From NCBI RefSeq assembly GCF_016808335.1, contig NC_053149.1, forward strand, positions 17,704,733-17,768,732: a DNA stretch of 64,000 bases. The letters run 5' to 3'. The stretch's first letter is position 1; each line of letters starts with the position of its first letter. This DNA is from Panicum virgatum (Eukaryota > Streptophyta > Magnoliopsida > Poales > Poaceae). The notes below the pieces were generated by a model that made no database searches, was not told the DNA's origin, and saw nothing but the letters and a program-made list of their open reading frames with translations. This document shows positions 43,007 to 54,529 of this stretch, piece by piece. Both the position numbers and the translations under genes were made by a program.

Positions 43007-43294
43007 GGCCTTGTTTGGTTTGATTCTTTTAAGGGAATAGTAACACTTTGACCAGTAATTACAGTGTCAAACAAAATCAGTTTACAAAACTAACTTCAGA
43101 ACCCTGCGCTAGGAACCCTGAAGATTCTAATGAGGTCTTTGACCGCGTAATTTGAGGATTAATTACCGTCATTAGATTCATCGTGAAAAGTTATACCATC
43201 TCTGAAGAGGTTTTGCAAATAGACTTCATTTGGTTCTTCATGCGGAGGCTAGAATATCCATTCTAGGAAATCTAGAATGGAACCAAACAGAGCC
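43007..43294. mobile_element. MITE-like element (copy 2)
   Basis: Ends ggccttgtttggttt and aaccaaacagagcc are inverted repeats. A 3-bp AAT lies on each side, compatible with a PIF/Harbinger-type TSD, although the family normally uses TWA. The interior matches copy 1 at 20897-21229 in the opposite orientation. Confidence 0.7.
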
Positions 43295-43599
43295 AATGTC
43301 AGAGTCCCTGGAACAGAGACCACCATGATAGTACTTCTACCTCTGGCTGGGGCTCTGGCTGGCTGGCTGGCTGGCTCACATGGCACATGTGGCTCGTGCG
43401 TTGCGACTCGATCCGAGCTGTGCGACTTGCACCCGGCGTGAGTTATGGCTCCGCCCTGCTCCGCGGACATCCGGTCCGGGCCAGGATTTGTGCGCCCGCA
43501 CTGCACCCACTGACGGCGGTCTGGCAACGGAGCCTGCGCCCGGCGCCGGCGGCCGCCGCGCAGCGAGGAACGAGACGAGGGCAGAGAGGTACGACATCG
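43295..43599. other. GC-rich unique sequence with (GGCT)n run
   Basis: Includes tggctggctggctggctggctc (about 43350-43378). It ends in catcg (43595-43599), the left TSD of the large LTR element, and would continue at 60430 before insertion. No gene supported. Confidence 0.45.
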
Positions 43600-43855
43600 T
43601 GTCATGAACTGGGCTGCCAGATGAGCCCAGTGGGCCGGGAGATGGAGGCGGTGGAGACCGGCACACACCGAAGGGAAATCATCGAACAAACAACAGACCA
43701 ACCGATCATCCTCTTCCTCTGTCCAAGAACTTGCTCTGTAGTTTCTTGCTATTCCTCCCAAATCTCTGCTATCTCTAGTCTTGATTCTCTCTGATTCTTC
43801 CCCAAATTGTATCAATACTCTTGCTATTATGATTTGGAGGTCTAGAACCATAACA
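43600..43855 (+). repeat. 5' LTR of the outer element
   Basis: 256 bp. It differs from the 3' LTR by about six substitutions and one ~14-bp indel, so the two are about 97-98% identical outside the indel. Confidence 0.92.
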
Positions 43856-43872
43856 ATTGGTAATCAGAGCCT
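43856..43872 (+). promoter_or_regulatory. Primer-binding site of the outer element
   Basis: attggtaatcagagcc directly follows the LTR. It resembles the TGGTATCAGAGC site (initiator Met-tRNA) used by plant copia elements, with one extra base. Confidence 0.75.
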
Positions 43873-43931
43873 TGTTCTTCTCTACCCATTTTTTCCCCAA
43901 TCCCACCTTCCTCTCCACCGGATCGAGCGCC

Positions 43932-45178
43932 ATGGCTTCCACGCCTTCCACCACCACGGACTCTGAGTCAGCCGCCATCGATGCCCTTTCCAAGCGAATG
44001 GATCGAATGTTACGGAGGATGGAGGATGTTACGGAGGATGGAGGAGGCGCTGGCGCGGATGAGTAGCGCTCCTGCGACCGCAGGTCCGCGACCGCGGCAC
44101 GGGCTCCTTCATCGACCTCGTCGCTGGCGCCCCCGCCTTCGCCCGCGGCGCTTGACGCTTCTGCAACAGGGTCGTCGGCGTCCTCAGCTTTACCATCTTT
44201 GCGGGCATCCCCAACTGCGCTTGCTGCGCTGGCCACCAACTCGCCCTCGCCGACAGCTTCGATGACATCCGCCCCGATGACGATGGCCACGACATCAGCT
44301 GCGTCGCGCACGCCTGCAGCACCCTCGGCCACGTCTACAGCTGCGCCGCCCACGCCGGCAGCGTCCTCGGCCGCGTCCACGACTACTTCGCCGAAGTCCT
44401 TCGCCTCGACACCGGCCACGACCCCTTCATCGGCGCGCTCCACCACCGTGATGCCCGTACCATACGTGCCAACGACCGCATCGATTCCACCCACCACCGC
44501 GGTCGCCATCTCATTTCGGTTTCCGATGCCGCCGTTCCTCGCCACGACGAAGAAGATCGCCAAGACGGCCAGGAGGGAGCACCGCGTCTGCACACGTCCT
44601 CAAGCGCGTGCGCGCGCTACAGTACACCTGGCCGCCGCCGCCCATGGACGAGGAAGCGGACGCGCTCCACCGGCGTTGGAGCGGGCTCCAGGAGTGGGTC
44701 AGCGCGCAGCCCTCCTTCGACAAAGGACGTCCCCATGGCGCACCAGTCGCCCTACAACAGGGACGCTGCCTCCAGGCCGCTTCGCCTTCGCGTCATCCTC
44801 GTGCCCATGCCCGATGCCGCCTTCAGCTCCGTCCTCTCGGGCACCGCTGGCGATGCCGCGGCCACCGACCAATGCAAGCTGGTCGAGGTCCGCGCCCACG
44901 AGATCGTCGTCGACGCCGTCGACATCGAGCGCGAGTTCGTCTTTGATCTGCTCCCCGTTGCACTCAGTGGCATGAACGGCACCCTCACAGGCCAGTACAT
45001 CAAGTCTATCATCACCGACCGCTTGCCCATGGCACTCTGGGTGCAGGAGATGAGGTCCCCGATGTCTCGCCCACAACATGTTCGGCGCAATGTCACAACC
45101 GCAGCACCACCTCTGCTTTGTGCTCAGTTGTCTGCCCACTTGGTGTTCGCAAGGCTTGCACTCTCGAGAGGAAGCTAA
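43932..45178 (+). pseudogene. Putative gag-like region of the outer element
   Basis: The ATG at 43932 opens MASTPSTTTDSESAAIDALS, continuing KRMDRMLRRMED. A tandem duplication of an 18-20 bp unit (atgttacggaggatggagg, about 44007-44045) then shifts the frame; the alternative frame reads MLRRMEEALARMSS. Protein-like sequence follows in changing frames, for example VRALQYTWPPPPMDEEADAL (about 44605-44665) and LRLRVILVPMPDAAFSSVLS (44780-44840), the latter in a frame open from 44735 to 45178. The position behind the primer site suggests gag, but no known gag motif or zinc knuckle is seen. It could also contain captured host sequence. The long minus-strand frame across it is a GC artefact. Confidence 0.45.
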
Positions 45179-46020
45179 TCAGGTACCTCACCGGCTGCTA
45201 CCATCTTCACTTGATTGTTGTTGTTCCGGTTGAAGTTGCCACCGATGTTTTTGAGGACTGCATGATGCTTAATAGAATGATGGAGCCGAATCCAGCAATT
45301 CCTTGGCCTTCCCCATGGCAGGATAGCAACACTTTGCTTTCTAAATCAATCTGGCTATGCTTTATTTTCTGGTTGCCATTCCGCTGTGGTTCGGATGGGG
45401 TGCAGAAAAGGCCACCATGGCCACCACCTGTGCAAATGGGAAGGTTACTTTCAATTGTGTTTTGCTGTTCAGTCAGAAAGTGCAAGATGAAATTACTAAA
45501 TGGTGGACTCAGAGAGCTTCTTTGGCTTAGCTACACAGATGGTGTGTGTCTTTTATATCAAGGGTTCGAGCCACTATCTCAATGGGAAAGAAATGGTTTC
45601 AGTCCTGAAAAATTTAGAGTGCAAGAAAATTATTTGATGCTTGACAAGCTGCCATCAGGGGAACGAGGTGCCCATCAGTTATGGAGAAATTCAGAGGAAA
45701 CACTTCTAAGGGTAAGAGCAATTTCTTGCTATGGTCTGCAGCAATTTTCTGAACTTGCTACTACATGGATCTCTTTACGTAGCATGGGTGATTCTAGAGT
45801 TGAGATATTTTGGCCTCAAGTTAACATCTGTCCTATGGAGTTGTTCTGGTCGCCATTCAGTTGTGGCTGGGCTCTGGTGCAGCAAAGACCACCATGGCCA
45901 CCTCCCGTGCGGCTGGAAAAATTGCAATCAATGGTCTGTTATTGTTCAGAGAGTGAGTGCAATATGAGGTGCCTCCATTGTCAGCTCAATAATAATTGCT
46001 GGACACATTGCATTGATTTG
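45118..46020 (+). CDS. Outer-element ORF, first part (interrupted by the gypsy insertion)
   Basis: Open from the ATG at 45118 to the insertion point after codon 46018-46020, about 301 codons. If the inner element and one TSD are removed, the same frame continues at 59422 to a stop at 60160-60162, giving about 547 codons. It contains an in-frame repeat 159 codons apart: FWLPFRCGSDGVQKRPPWPP (from 45367) and FWSPFSCGWALVQQRPPWPP (from 45844), each followed by a Cys-containing stretch. I do not recognise the family. Codon positions are compatible with a real protein, but composition is unusual (Cys/Trp/Leu-rich) and it may be a non-coding spacer open by chance. The frame as read today runs on into the gypsy LTR to 46101. 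Confidence 0.45.
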
Positions 46021-47099
46021 TGTCGGTACTCTGTAGCAGGGATACTCACTTCTACTGCAGCAAGACAGGACTCGCATAGTCATCCACGACTATCGCCATA
46101 AGGGGCGGAGCTGCCGGGCCCCACGGGCCAGGCTCCTACCTCACCAGGCCAACGGCCCCGGACCTGTTCCCAGCTCTGGGGCGGGTCCAGAGACGCCACG
46201 TGTCCCAAGAGGAGGGGAAGCTCCGAACCAACGGCCGAGGGCCTGGACCCCCCATAGGGATCCGGGACCTCCCCGCGCCTGTCCGGACCTCCCGTGCACA
46301 TAGAGTCAGCATACCGCCAGGGGGGTCCGGAGGCTCCACGTGTCCCGCAGGTGGGGGCGCGGGCGCGGGCCTTTCACTGGGAGACTCACCCACCCACCGC
46401 ATTCAATGAGGGTGGTTGAGGCGTGCTCTGCCACCGTGGCACGCGGGGCAGCCTTTGTCAGGCTTCACTGTGGACCGCGTATTACCAAGGTACACAGTGT
46501 AGCCGCCTGCGCCGCATCCGCGCAGAGCCGTCCACACATTAATTGGATACGACGGCACGGCACTTTTCCATCATGCCGTCTACGCCGCAAGCTACGCGGC
46601 CCGTTCAGCTACGTGGCAGGCGACGCCGCTAGCTACACCTGGCGCCGTTTCGACAAGACAGCGCCTGGACATGCTGAACGGGGGATTCCAGGAGCAGGAA
46701 GGAAATCCAGCGCGAGATCTTCTCCGCATGTAACGCCATAATGTATGAATAGTATGTTGTTTATACTACATCATTTGGGCCCACCTGTCGGGGACCCAAC
46801 GGCCATGTACGCATCTCTCTTGAGATATAAAAGGGAGGCGCTCGCTGTACACAACTGGCTGGCTAGAACACACACAAACGCACGCTGGACTCAGCTCCAA
46901 GCGGACCCAGACTCAAGCAATACAGCACTCAGTGGACGTAGGGTATTACGCTCCGGCGGCCCGAACCACTCTTAACCTACTGTGTTCATCGTGTTCTTGA
47001 GCGAGATCGAACTAGGACTAGCTAACCCCCGAGTACTCACCCTCTGGGCTTAGGCGGGTGCCCTTCCGCCACCCGGCTGTGGTTTGCCACACCACGACA
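46021..47099 (+). repeat. 5' LTR of the inner gypsy element
   Basis: 1,079 bp, TGTCGGTAC...CACGACA. TATA box tataaaa at 46826-46832. By eye about 35 substitutions separate it from the 3' LTR (about 3.3%), roughly 28 of them transitions. Confidence 0.93.
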
Positions 47100-47122
47100 T
47101 TTGGCGGGCCAGGTAGGGGAAT
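47100..47122 (+). promoter_or_regulatory. Primer-binding site of the inner gypsy element
   Basis: tttggcgggccaggtagggg follows the LTR immediately, in the usual position. Confidence 0.6.
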
Positions 47123-47157
47123 TTTAGCTGGTCGCAGTTCATCTCTTCCTCGTCTCT

Positions 47158-48420
47158 ATGGTTCGTGTGGACGACGTGGAGATGACAGAGGGTGTGGCAT
47201 CGTCCGCGCCACACGCCTCTCGCCTTCCTGCTCCAGGGGTAACCGTGCCAGTGGAGCAGCCACCGTCGGCGGCGGCGCGCGCTGCTCGCCGGCAAGAGTC
47301 AGGGCGCCCATCAAGGGCCCCCTCACAGGCTGCGAGCGGCGGAGCGCTGGCGGAGGCTAGGGAGTTGCTTCGCAACCCTCCGGCTGCTGCAGCCTCGCCA
47401 GATGCCCTGAGGCAGTGGCGGGATGACGTTGACCGTCTCCTCCATCTGGCTCAGGCCTCCCCCAGTTCTGCAAAGACTGGGCAACGACCTCCTCCTGGCA
47501 ATGTGGTGGTACCCTACCACCGGTGCCAGGGTGGTGCGTCGGCATCCGTGCGCTCCCCCACAGTGAGGGGTGCACGAACAGAAGACCTGCGGGCGGAGCT
47601 CAACCGTAGGCGTGCGGGTGAGGACGCCCGCATCTCCGTAGAGAGGGCGCGAGTGCGTCGTCTCAACATTGAGGGCCGCAACCTCAATGCCGACTTGGAT
47701 GTGGCAGCACCCAAGCCTCCGGTGAACGCCCAAATACAGGTGGGCGCTCCGGTGGCTGGGGTGGGCTGCGCTGCGCTAGCGGAGCACCTCCGCACGGTGG
47801 CATGGCCGTCCAAGTTTCGCCCACACCTGCCGGAGAAGTACGACGGTACCACTAACCCGTCGGTATTCCTGCAGGTGTATGTTACCGCCATCACAGCAGC
47901 TGGTGGTAACGACGCCGTCATGGCGAGCTACTTTCATGTAGCCTTGTCTGGGCCAGCCCGGACTTTGCTCATGAACCTCACTCCTGGGACGATTCGGTCC
48001 TGGGAGGAGCTCTGTGCGAGGTTCACAGCGAACTTCGCTAGTGCATACCAGCAGCATGGTGTGGAGGCTCACCTCCACGCCGTGAGGCAGAAACCTGGGG
48101 AGATGCTCCGGGCATTCATCTCGCGCTTCACCAAGGTACGGGGTACTATTCCTCGTATCTCTGACGCATCTATTATCACTGCTTTCCGTCAGGGGGTACG
48201 TGATGAAAAGATGCTCGAGAAGCTGGCGACGCACGAGGTGGAAAACATTACCACGCTTTTCTCCCTGGCAGACAAGTGTGCCAGGGCCGCTGAGGGCCGC
48301 GCATGGCACTCAGCCCCCCAAGACGGAGACGCCAAAGCTGGTGGCTCCGGTGCTACCGCTCAGGGCGGTGGCAAAAAAGAAGAAGAACAAGAACCGGAGT
48401 CGGGGGGAGCCGCAACCTGA
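47158..48420 (+). pseudogene. Gypsy gag (inner element)
   Basis: ATG at 47158 (MVRVDDVEMTEGVASSAPHA). A long Ala/Arg-rich N-terminus is followed by the gag domain: WPSKFRPHLPEKYDGTTNPS, VFLQVYVTAITAAGGNDAVM, SYFHVALSGPARTLLMNLTP, SWEELCARFTANFASAYQQH, LHAVRQKPGEMLRAFISRFT and IITAFRQGVRDEKMLEKLAT. Near 48340 the natural frame shifts to the one open to 49594. The stop at 48420 therefore follows about 25 out-of-frame codons. The true C-terminus continues with a Lys-rich stretch and CPVHPTARHSAADCREI. Confidence 0.88.
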
Positions 48421-49594
48421 CGGTCCGGCCGTTGCAGCAGCGGCACCAGCTGCTGCAGCAGCGGCTGGGGGCCAGAATGCTCATGGAAAACGCCCTCGCC
48501 CGCAAGCTGGCAGCGGAGGTTCATGCCCAGTGCATCCCACCGCTCGCCACAGTGCCGCTGACTGCCGCGAGATCCAGAAGCTCGCGAAGCGGGTCAGTGG
48601 GCGGCGTGAGCTGTCCTCCAGGGACGGCTCGCCCCCTCCTTGCCAGCGACCTGGCAAGGAGAAGGCTTCCGACAGCGGGACCGCTGCCGGGGAAAAGGAG
48701 CTGGGGTACCAATCCCCCGCCCGGGAGCTGAAGGGCATGTACCACGATGACTCCGACTCCGACAACGACGACCGCCGCAAGAAGCTGTACGTAATGTACG
48801 GCGGAAGCTGGGAGCTTGTCTCCCGGCGGGATGTGAAGACCCTTCGCCGAGAGGTCCTTTCGGTGAAGCCGGGGGTCCCAAAGGCGGCGCCGCACCAAAG
48901 GTGGATGAACACAACCATCTCCTTCGGGCCATCTGACTACCCGGAGAACATGGCCGGGGCTGGTGTACTGCCTCTAGTCACCGCCCCTGTCATATCCAAT
49001 GTGAAGCTCTATCACGTGCTGATCGACGGTGGGGCTGGCCTCAACGTCATCTGCTATGCAGCGTTCAAGCAGCTGCAGATCCCGGAGTCCAAGCTGACTC
49101 CCTCTTGCCCATTCTCCGGAGTGGGCCCACATCCGGTGTTCCCTCTGGGGAGCATCACACTGCCAGTCACGTTCGGGACCGAGGAGAACTTCCGCACAGA
49201 GAGCGTTCAGTTCGATGTTGCAGAGGTAAACCTCCCGTTCAATGCCATCATTGGCCGGCCGGCTCTCTACCGCTTCATGGCCATTGCCCATTATGGGTAT
49301 TTGGTCCTGAAGATGCCTTCCCCTGCCGGTGTCCTCACCGTGCGGGGTGACCGCACCGCTGCCGTTGCTGCAGTTGAGAGACTGCATGCTCTGGCGGCAG
49401 AGGCTGTGCGTTCCGAGGAGGACCCATCCACCTCGCAACCCAGGGTGCCTGCAAAGGCTCCCAGGGTTCAGCCGTCTGATCCGGACGATATTCCCGTGAA
49501 GGCGGTGCAGATCGGGGCGGACTCCACCAGGACCACCCGCATCGCGGGGAACCTGGAGGAGAAATATGAAGACGCGCTCATCACTTTCCTCTGA
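48340..49594 (+). pseudogene. Gag C-terminus and aspartic protease (inner element)
   Basis: Open frame after the gag shift. It carries KKKKNKNRSRGEPQ, the Cys/His motif CPVHPTARHSAADC, an acidic segment (YHDDSDSDNDDRRKKLYVMY) and then protease: ISNVKLYHVLIDGGAGLNVI, FPLGSITLPVTFGTEENFRT and NLPFNAIIGRPALYRFMAIA. The active site is D-G-G rather than D-S-G or D-T-G, which I have seen in this group of grass elements. The frame ends in TGA at 49592-49594 after LITFL, where an Arg codon (CGA) is expected. Confidence 0.85.
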
Positions 49595-50649
49595 GCAAAT
49601 GTGGACGTGTTCGCCTGGGAACCGTCACAGATGCCCGGGATCCCCAGGGAAGTGATCGAGCACAATCTGAGGATCTACCCCGACGCCACGCCGGTGCGCC
49701 AGAAGCCTCGGAAACAGTCCGTGGAGCGGCAGAACTTCATCCGCGAAGAAGTCCGCAAGCTGCTACACGCTGGCATCATCGAGGAGGTCCACCACGCCGA
49801 GTGGTTGGCTAATCCGGTCGTTGTCCCAAAGGCCAACGGGAAGCTCCGGATGTGCATCTACTACACCAGCCTCAACAAGGCATGTCCTAGAGACCCCTAT
49901 CCTCTTCCACGTATCGATCAGATCGTGGACTCCACCTCCGGGTGTGACCTTTTGTCTTTCCTAGATGCATACTCTGGTTTCCACCAGATTCAGATGTCTA
50001 GAGAGGATAGGAAGCATAATGCTTTTGTAACAGTAGATGGGCTTTATTGCTACATTGTTATGCCGTATGGTCTGAGGAATGCCTTACCCACGTTTGTACG
50101 AGCTATGAACAAAACCTTTTGTAATCTAATTATAGATATTGTTGAGGTGTATGTTGATGACATTGTGGTCAAGACCAAGGTAGGGACAACCCTAGTGGAG
50201 GACCTGTCCCTCGTCTTCGACCGGCTGTGCGCCACGCGCACGAAGCTGAATCCCAAGAAGTGCATCTTCGGCGTCTCGGCAGGGAAGCTGCTGGGTTTCC
50301 TGATCTCACATCGAGGCATTGAGGCAAACCCAGCCAAGATCAAGGCGATCGAAGCGATGAGGCCCCCGGTCGCATCAAGGACGTCCAGAAACTTACTGGA
50401 TCTCTCGCTGCTCTTAGCCGCTTCATATCGAGGCTGGCTGAGAGGGCCCTCCCCTTCTTCAAGCTATTGAGAAGGTCCGGTCCATTCTCTTGGACCGAAG
50501 AGGCTGAGCTAGCCTTCCAGGAGCTGAAGCAGCATCTCACCTCACTGCCAGTATTGGTGGCTCCAGAGCCCGGTGAGACATTGTTTTTGTATCTTGCTGC
50601 ATCCGCAGAAGCGGTCAGCATGGTGCTGGTCGCCGAAAGGATGGAGTAA
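49595..50649 (+). pseudogene. Gypsy reverse transcriptase and start of RNase H (inner element)
   Basis: Continues in the protease frame after the TGA: VDVFAWEPSQMPGIPREVIE, VEEVHHAEWLANPVVVPK-type sequence, RMCIYYTSLNKACPRDPYPL, LSFLDAYSGFHQIQMSRED, MPYGLRNALPTFVRAMNKTF and the catalytic YVDDIVVKTK. Near 50360 a frameshift moves the connection domain (LTGSLAALSRFISRLAERAL) to another frame, which runs through GPFSWTEEAELAFQELKQHL and PGETLFLYLAASAEAVSMVL to TAA at 50647-50649. Confidence 0.88.
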
Positions 50650-51918
50650 GCTCGCCAGGGGGACACCTGGGTCTCCCCGGCCAAGGATGGTGAGCCGGAC
50701 CCCGGACACGGGGGCCCGTCAGTCTCACCTCTGCCTGAAGGTCCGGACCCCGGACAAGGGGGTCCGGAGGAGCCTCATCCCAGTGGGAACCCAGAACCGC
50801 TGGGGGCCCAAGGACCTGACGTGGTGGATAAGGGCGAGCCGAACCCGGTCACCAGGGTCCGGACCATCCAAAAGCCAGTCTACTACGTCAGCGAAGTCCT
50901 CCACAAGGCAAAGGCCAAGTATCTTGAGACGCATAAGCTTATCTATGCAATACTTATTGCGTCGAGGAAACTGCTCCACTACTTTCAGGTACACCGAGTT
51001 ATCGTAGTGACCTCTTACCCGCTAAGAGCGATCCTGCATAACTCCAACGCCACGGGCAATATCGCCAAGTGGGCAACAGAGTTGGCTGAGTTCCAACTGG
51101 ACTTCCAGCCTCGCCATGCAGTCAAGAGCCAAATCTTGGCTGACTTCATAGCGGAATGGACTCATTCCCTAAGCAATTCTGGGGGCCCGGACTTCAACGC
51201 CGAACCCACGGAGCCGGAAATCAGGACACCAGTCTTCACCGAGCCCCACTGGACACTCTTCTTCGACGGGTCCGTCCGCAAGAAGTGGGCCGGAGCTGGT
51301 GTGGTCCTCATCGACCCAAACGGAGATCAGCTGAAGTACATGGTGCACCTTGAGTTCAAGGCCACTAACAACATGGCGGAGTACGAAGCTCTGATCTTTG
51401 GCCTGACACAAGCCCTGTCTCTGGGGGTCCGGCAGCTTCTGGTGAAGGGGGACTCTCAGCTAATCATCAAGCAGGTCCGAGGGGATTGCAGCTGCAACAA
51501 TCCCCAGCTCGCGGCATACCTCATCCACGTCAGGAAGCTCGAGAAGGACTTCGATGCCCTGGAACTGCAACATGTTCCTCGCGAACTCAACTCAACAGCA
51601 GATGATCTCTCTGCGAGAGCATCTACCTGGGCATCCGTGCCTGAGGGAGTCTTCGAAAGACGGTTGCTGAGACCTACCGCCCAGCCTGCCGAACTGGGTG
51701 AAGAGGATCAGGCTAGCACCTCGAAGCTAGCGGTCCCGGCGGCATTCCACCTGTGGTGCCTGCCCTGGGTTGTGAGCTCTGTCGAGGATCCTGGAGACCT
51801 CGCGGAGCCACTCCCACCTGCTCAGGGAGCTCCCGATGCATGGATCTCCGAGATCCGGAACTACCTGAAAGACAATATCCTCCCTGATGATGATGTGTCC
51901 GCGGAGTGCATAGTATGA
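50650..51918 (+). pseudogene. Gypsy RNase H and second (Tat-type) RNase H (inner element)
   Basis: A proline-rich spacer (50650-50860) contains three ggtccggacccc-like units also used in the LTR and 3' region. RNase H continues KPVYYVSEVLHKAKAKYLET and HRVIVVTSYPLRAILHNSNA. The second RNase H has LFFDGSVRKKWAGAGVVLID, TNNMAEYEALIFGLTQALSL, LVKGDSQLIIKQV and LQHVPRELNSTADDLSARAS, so its Asp, Glu, Asp and Asp positions are present. The frame ends in TGA (51916-51918), a probable Arg (CGA) codon before LAKRYVVVEGGLYR. Confidence 0.87.
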
Positions 51919-53010
51919 TTGGCTAAACGCTACGTGGTGGTAGAAGGGGGTCTCTACCGCCATGGCGCCAATGGTATCCTCATGCGGTGCATTTCCCAGG
52001 AAGAGGGCCGCGAGCTACTCGCGGAGATCCATGGAGGCGAGTGTGGGAATCATTTCTCATCTTGCACGCTTGTTGGCAAGGCCTTTCGGCATGGCTTCTT
52101 CTGGCCGACAGCACTCCAGGATGCGGCTGAGTTGGTAAAGTCCTGCAAAGCATGCCAGTTCCATGCAAAGCAAATACACACACCGGCTCAAGCTCTGCAA
52201 ATGATTTCGCCCTCATGGCCATTTGCCGTGTGGGGTGTGGATATCCTGGGGCCATTCCCCCGGGCCATCGGCGGGTACCGGTTCCTCTACGTCGCCATCG
52301 ACAAGTTCACAAAGTGACCGGAGGTTACCCCTGTGGTGAACATCACCAAAAAGTCAGCAGTAGCATTCCTCAAGTCCATTGTGTGCAGATTTGGCGTCCC
52401 AAACCGCATCATCGCGGACAAAGGGACCCAATTCAAAAGCAGACTCTTCCAGGAGTACTGCGAGGACATCGGCATCCAGCTATGCTTTGCGTCCGTGGCA
52501 CATCCCCGCAGCAATGGACAAGTTGAGAGAGCGAATGCAGAGATCCTCAGGGGACTCAAGACCCGCACCTACAACTGCTTGAAAAAGCATGGTGCCAAAT
52601 GGGTTGATGAGCTTCCGTGCGTACTATGGGGCAACCGAACTACTCCCAGCCGAGCCACCGGGGAGACTCCATTCTTCCTGGTCTACGGGGCTGAAGCATG
52701 CCTTCCCCCAAAAATTTACCTGGGCTCACCATGGGTCCAGGCTTTTGACGAGTCCATGCAGGAACAGCTGCAGCGTGACGATGTGGACTTCGTTGATGAA
52801 CGAAGATGGCGAGCAGCTATTCGAAATGCACGCTACAACCAGGCGCTCCGGCGCTATCATCAACGGTTCGTGCACAGTAGGGAACTCCGGGCTGGCGACC
52901 TCGTCCTGAGACGGATCCTGAACCGAGCAGGGCTCCACAAACTCTCCCCCCAGCTGGGAGGGGCCCTTCAAGGTTACAGAGGTATGCCAGCCCGGGTGCG
53001 TTCGCCTTAA
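51919..53010 (+). pseudogene. Gypsy integrase (inner element)
   Basis: Continues in the same frame: RYVVVEGGLYRHG, the HHCC finger (EIHGGECGNHFSS ... C-K-A-C-Q-F-H), core motifs WGVDILGPFPRAIGGYRFLY, a TGA at 52315-52317 in place of the Trp in KFTKW, then IIADKGTQFKSRLF and HPRSNGQVERANAEILRGLK (the D, D and E residues are all present), ETPFFLVYGAEACLPPKI and LRAGDLVLRRILNRAGLHKL. Near 52960 the frame slips; the expected ending (DGVPLPNPWNIEHLRKFYT) is read at about 53021-53077 in another frame. Confidence 0.88.
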
Positions 53011-53077
53011 CACAAAAGATGGAGTGCCGCTGCCCAACCCATGGAACATAGAGCATCTGCGTAAGTTTTACACTTAG

Positions 53078-54529
53078 GCAGAGCAGGGAAATGAATTTTT
53101 CCTTTGTAATAAGATAGAATTAGTGTGCGGCCCAGAGCGGTTGGGGTCCGCCCCCGTAAACCCGACCTCTGGCATCCATCGCACCAGTGGCTAGCATCAA
53201 CGCGCGGCCCAGAGCGGTAGAGGTCCGCCCTCATAAACCCGGCCTCTGGCATTCATCGCGCAAGCCATGTATATCAGGTTGCAAAGGAAAGATTTGCCCC
53301 AATTCTGTCTTTGTGTCAAAATTTTATTTCGCATTTCGACTCTTGAGTTTTTACCTTTCTAACCCCCGCGCGAATTTCCGCTCTTATCGCTACAACTAAG
53401 ATCTGTATTGAGTTGCTGGACGGCCGTACAGATATGTACCCTCTTGCAGCTGGGAGAGGGGTCCGGACCCCTAGGGACCCGCTCTGGAGAGGGGGTGCTT
53501 GTTTCCTGGGGTGGTCTGGAGTCCTGTGTAGCCGCTTAGCCGGTTCCGTACCCAAAGCCTACACACTCCACCACCCTGTAACGAGTGCTCTAGTACCCGG
53601 AGCCGGGTAATTAGGGGCCCGGACCTCGTTCTAGCTCAAGAGTTGGCTTCCTAAGTCCTACACGGCATGTCCAGCTCCATATCTCAAAGGATCGAGTACG
53701 ACAAAGTGACCTCAACCACTGCTAGGAAGGGTCTGGAGCGTCGGAGCCAGGTTCGGAAGAGTCGTGTTGTTTCCTGGAGTGGTCCGGAGCCCTGTGTAGC
53801 GCCTTAGCCTGGTTCCGCACCCTAAGCCTACACACTCCACCACTCTGTAACAAACACTGGATTACCTGGACCTGTGCCTCTGGAGCTCCGGACCTCGTAC
53901 TAGCCTGGGGGACGGCCCAGAATAGGTTCCGCGGGCCTGCAACTAAGCTATAACTTTGAAGTGGTACACAGGTTAAGCCTTGGCAGGTGGTACCTAGCCT
54001 CAAACCATTGAGCCTACCTACCAGGGGGTCCCGGCGTCCGCTTCAAAGGTTTCATGCAAGATCAAGGTCCAGTCTCGGTGGTAGACAGGCTCAAAACAAC
54101 TGAGTCTATCTCCCAGGGGGCCCGAAGCATTCGCTTTGACCCAGACATCACGGATCGATTATGCATGCGTCAAACAGCTAAGTTGCAGTATCATTACTAC
54201 CATATAAGTGAGATTGATTTTCCTCTCTGTAGTTCTTTCTGCTACACAGGGAATAAGATGCTCACGCGGCTTGCAATCTATGCTACACCTATGCCCAAGG
54301 ACGCTTGCCCAACCTCTTGCGGGGGTCCGAAGTGTCTTCTACGGCTCGGGTGACCGATAGGTCCAACAACTGAACCTATCTGCCAGGGGGCCAGGGCGCC
54401 GGGGTGCTGCGTACCGCAAACTAGAACAATTGACAAACAGCTAAGTTGAAATTTTCTTATATTAAGTTTCAACAAGTACAATGTTTTGTTACATAACACA
54501 AAAAGCAAAGCAAAAGTACACTGTCCAGC
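53078..54529 (+). repeat. Subrepeat-rich 3' region of the inner gypsy element
   Basis: Short units recur: (i) cggcccagagcggt..ggtccgcc...cctctggcat at 53129-53177 and 53206-53252; (ii) a ~150-bp unit (tgtttcctgg.gtggtc.ggag...cacactccaccac.ctgtaac) at about 53488-53640 and 53766-53920; (iii) actgagcctacctgccaggggg-type units near 54000, 54095 and 54370. No coding frame. Many units share ggtccgga motifs with the LTR. Confidence 0.75.

Noticed and set aside
41996..43051. 351-codon plus-strand ORF in the GC-rich retroelement
   Set aside because: Pro/Ala/Arg low complexity, runs past the TSD and into a MITE, so it is not a gene.
43775..44593. 272-codon minus-strand ORF in the outer LTR element
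   Set aside because: Ala/Val/Gly/Asp repeats typical of the reverse of a GC-rich coding strand; no domain.
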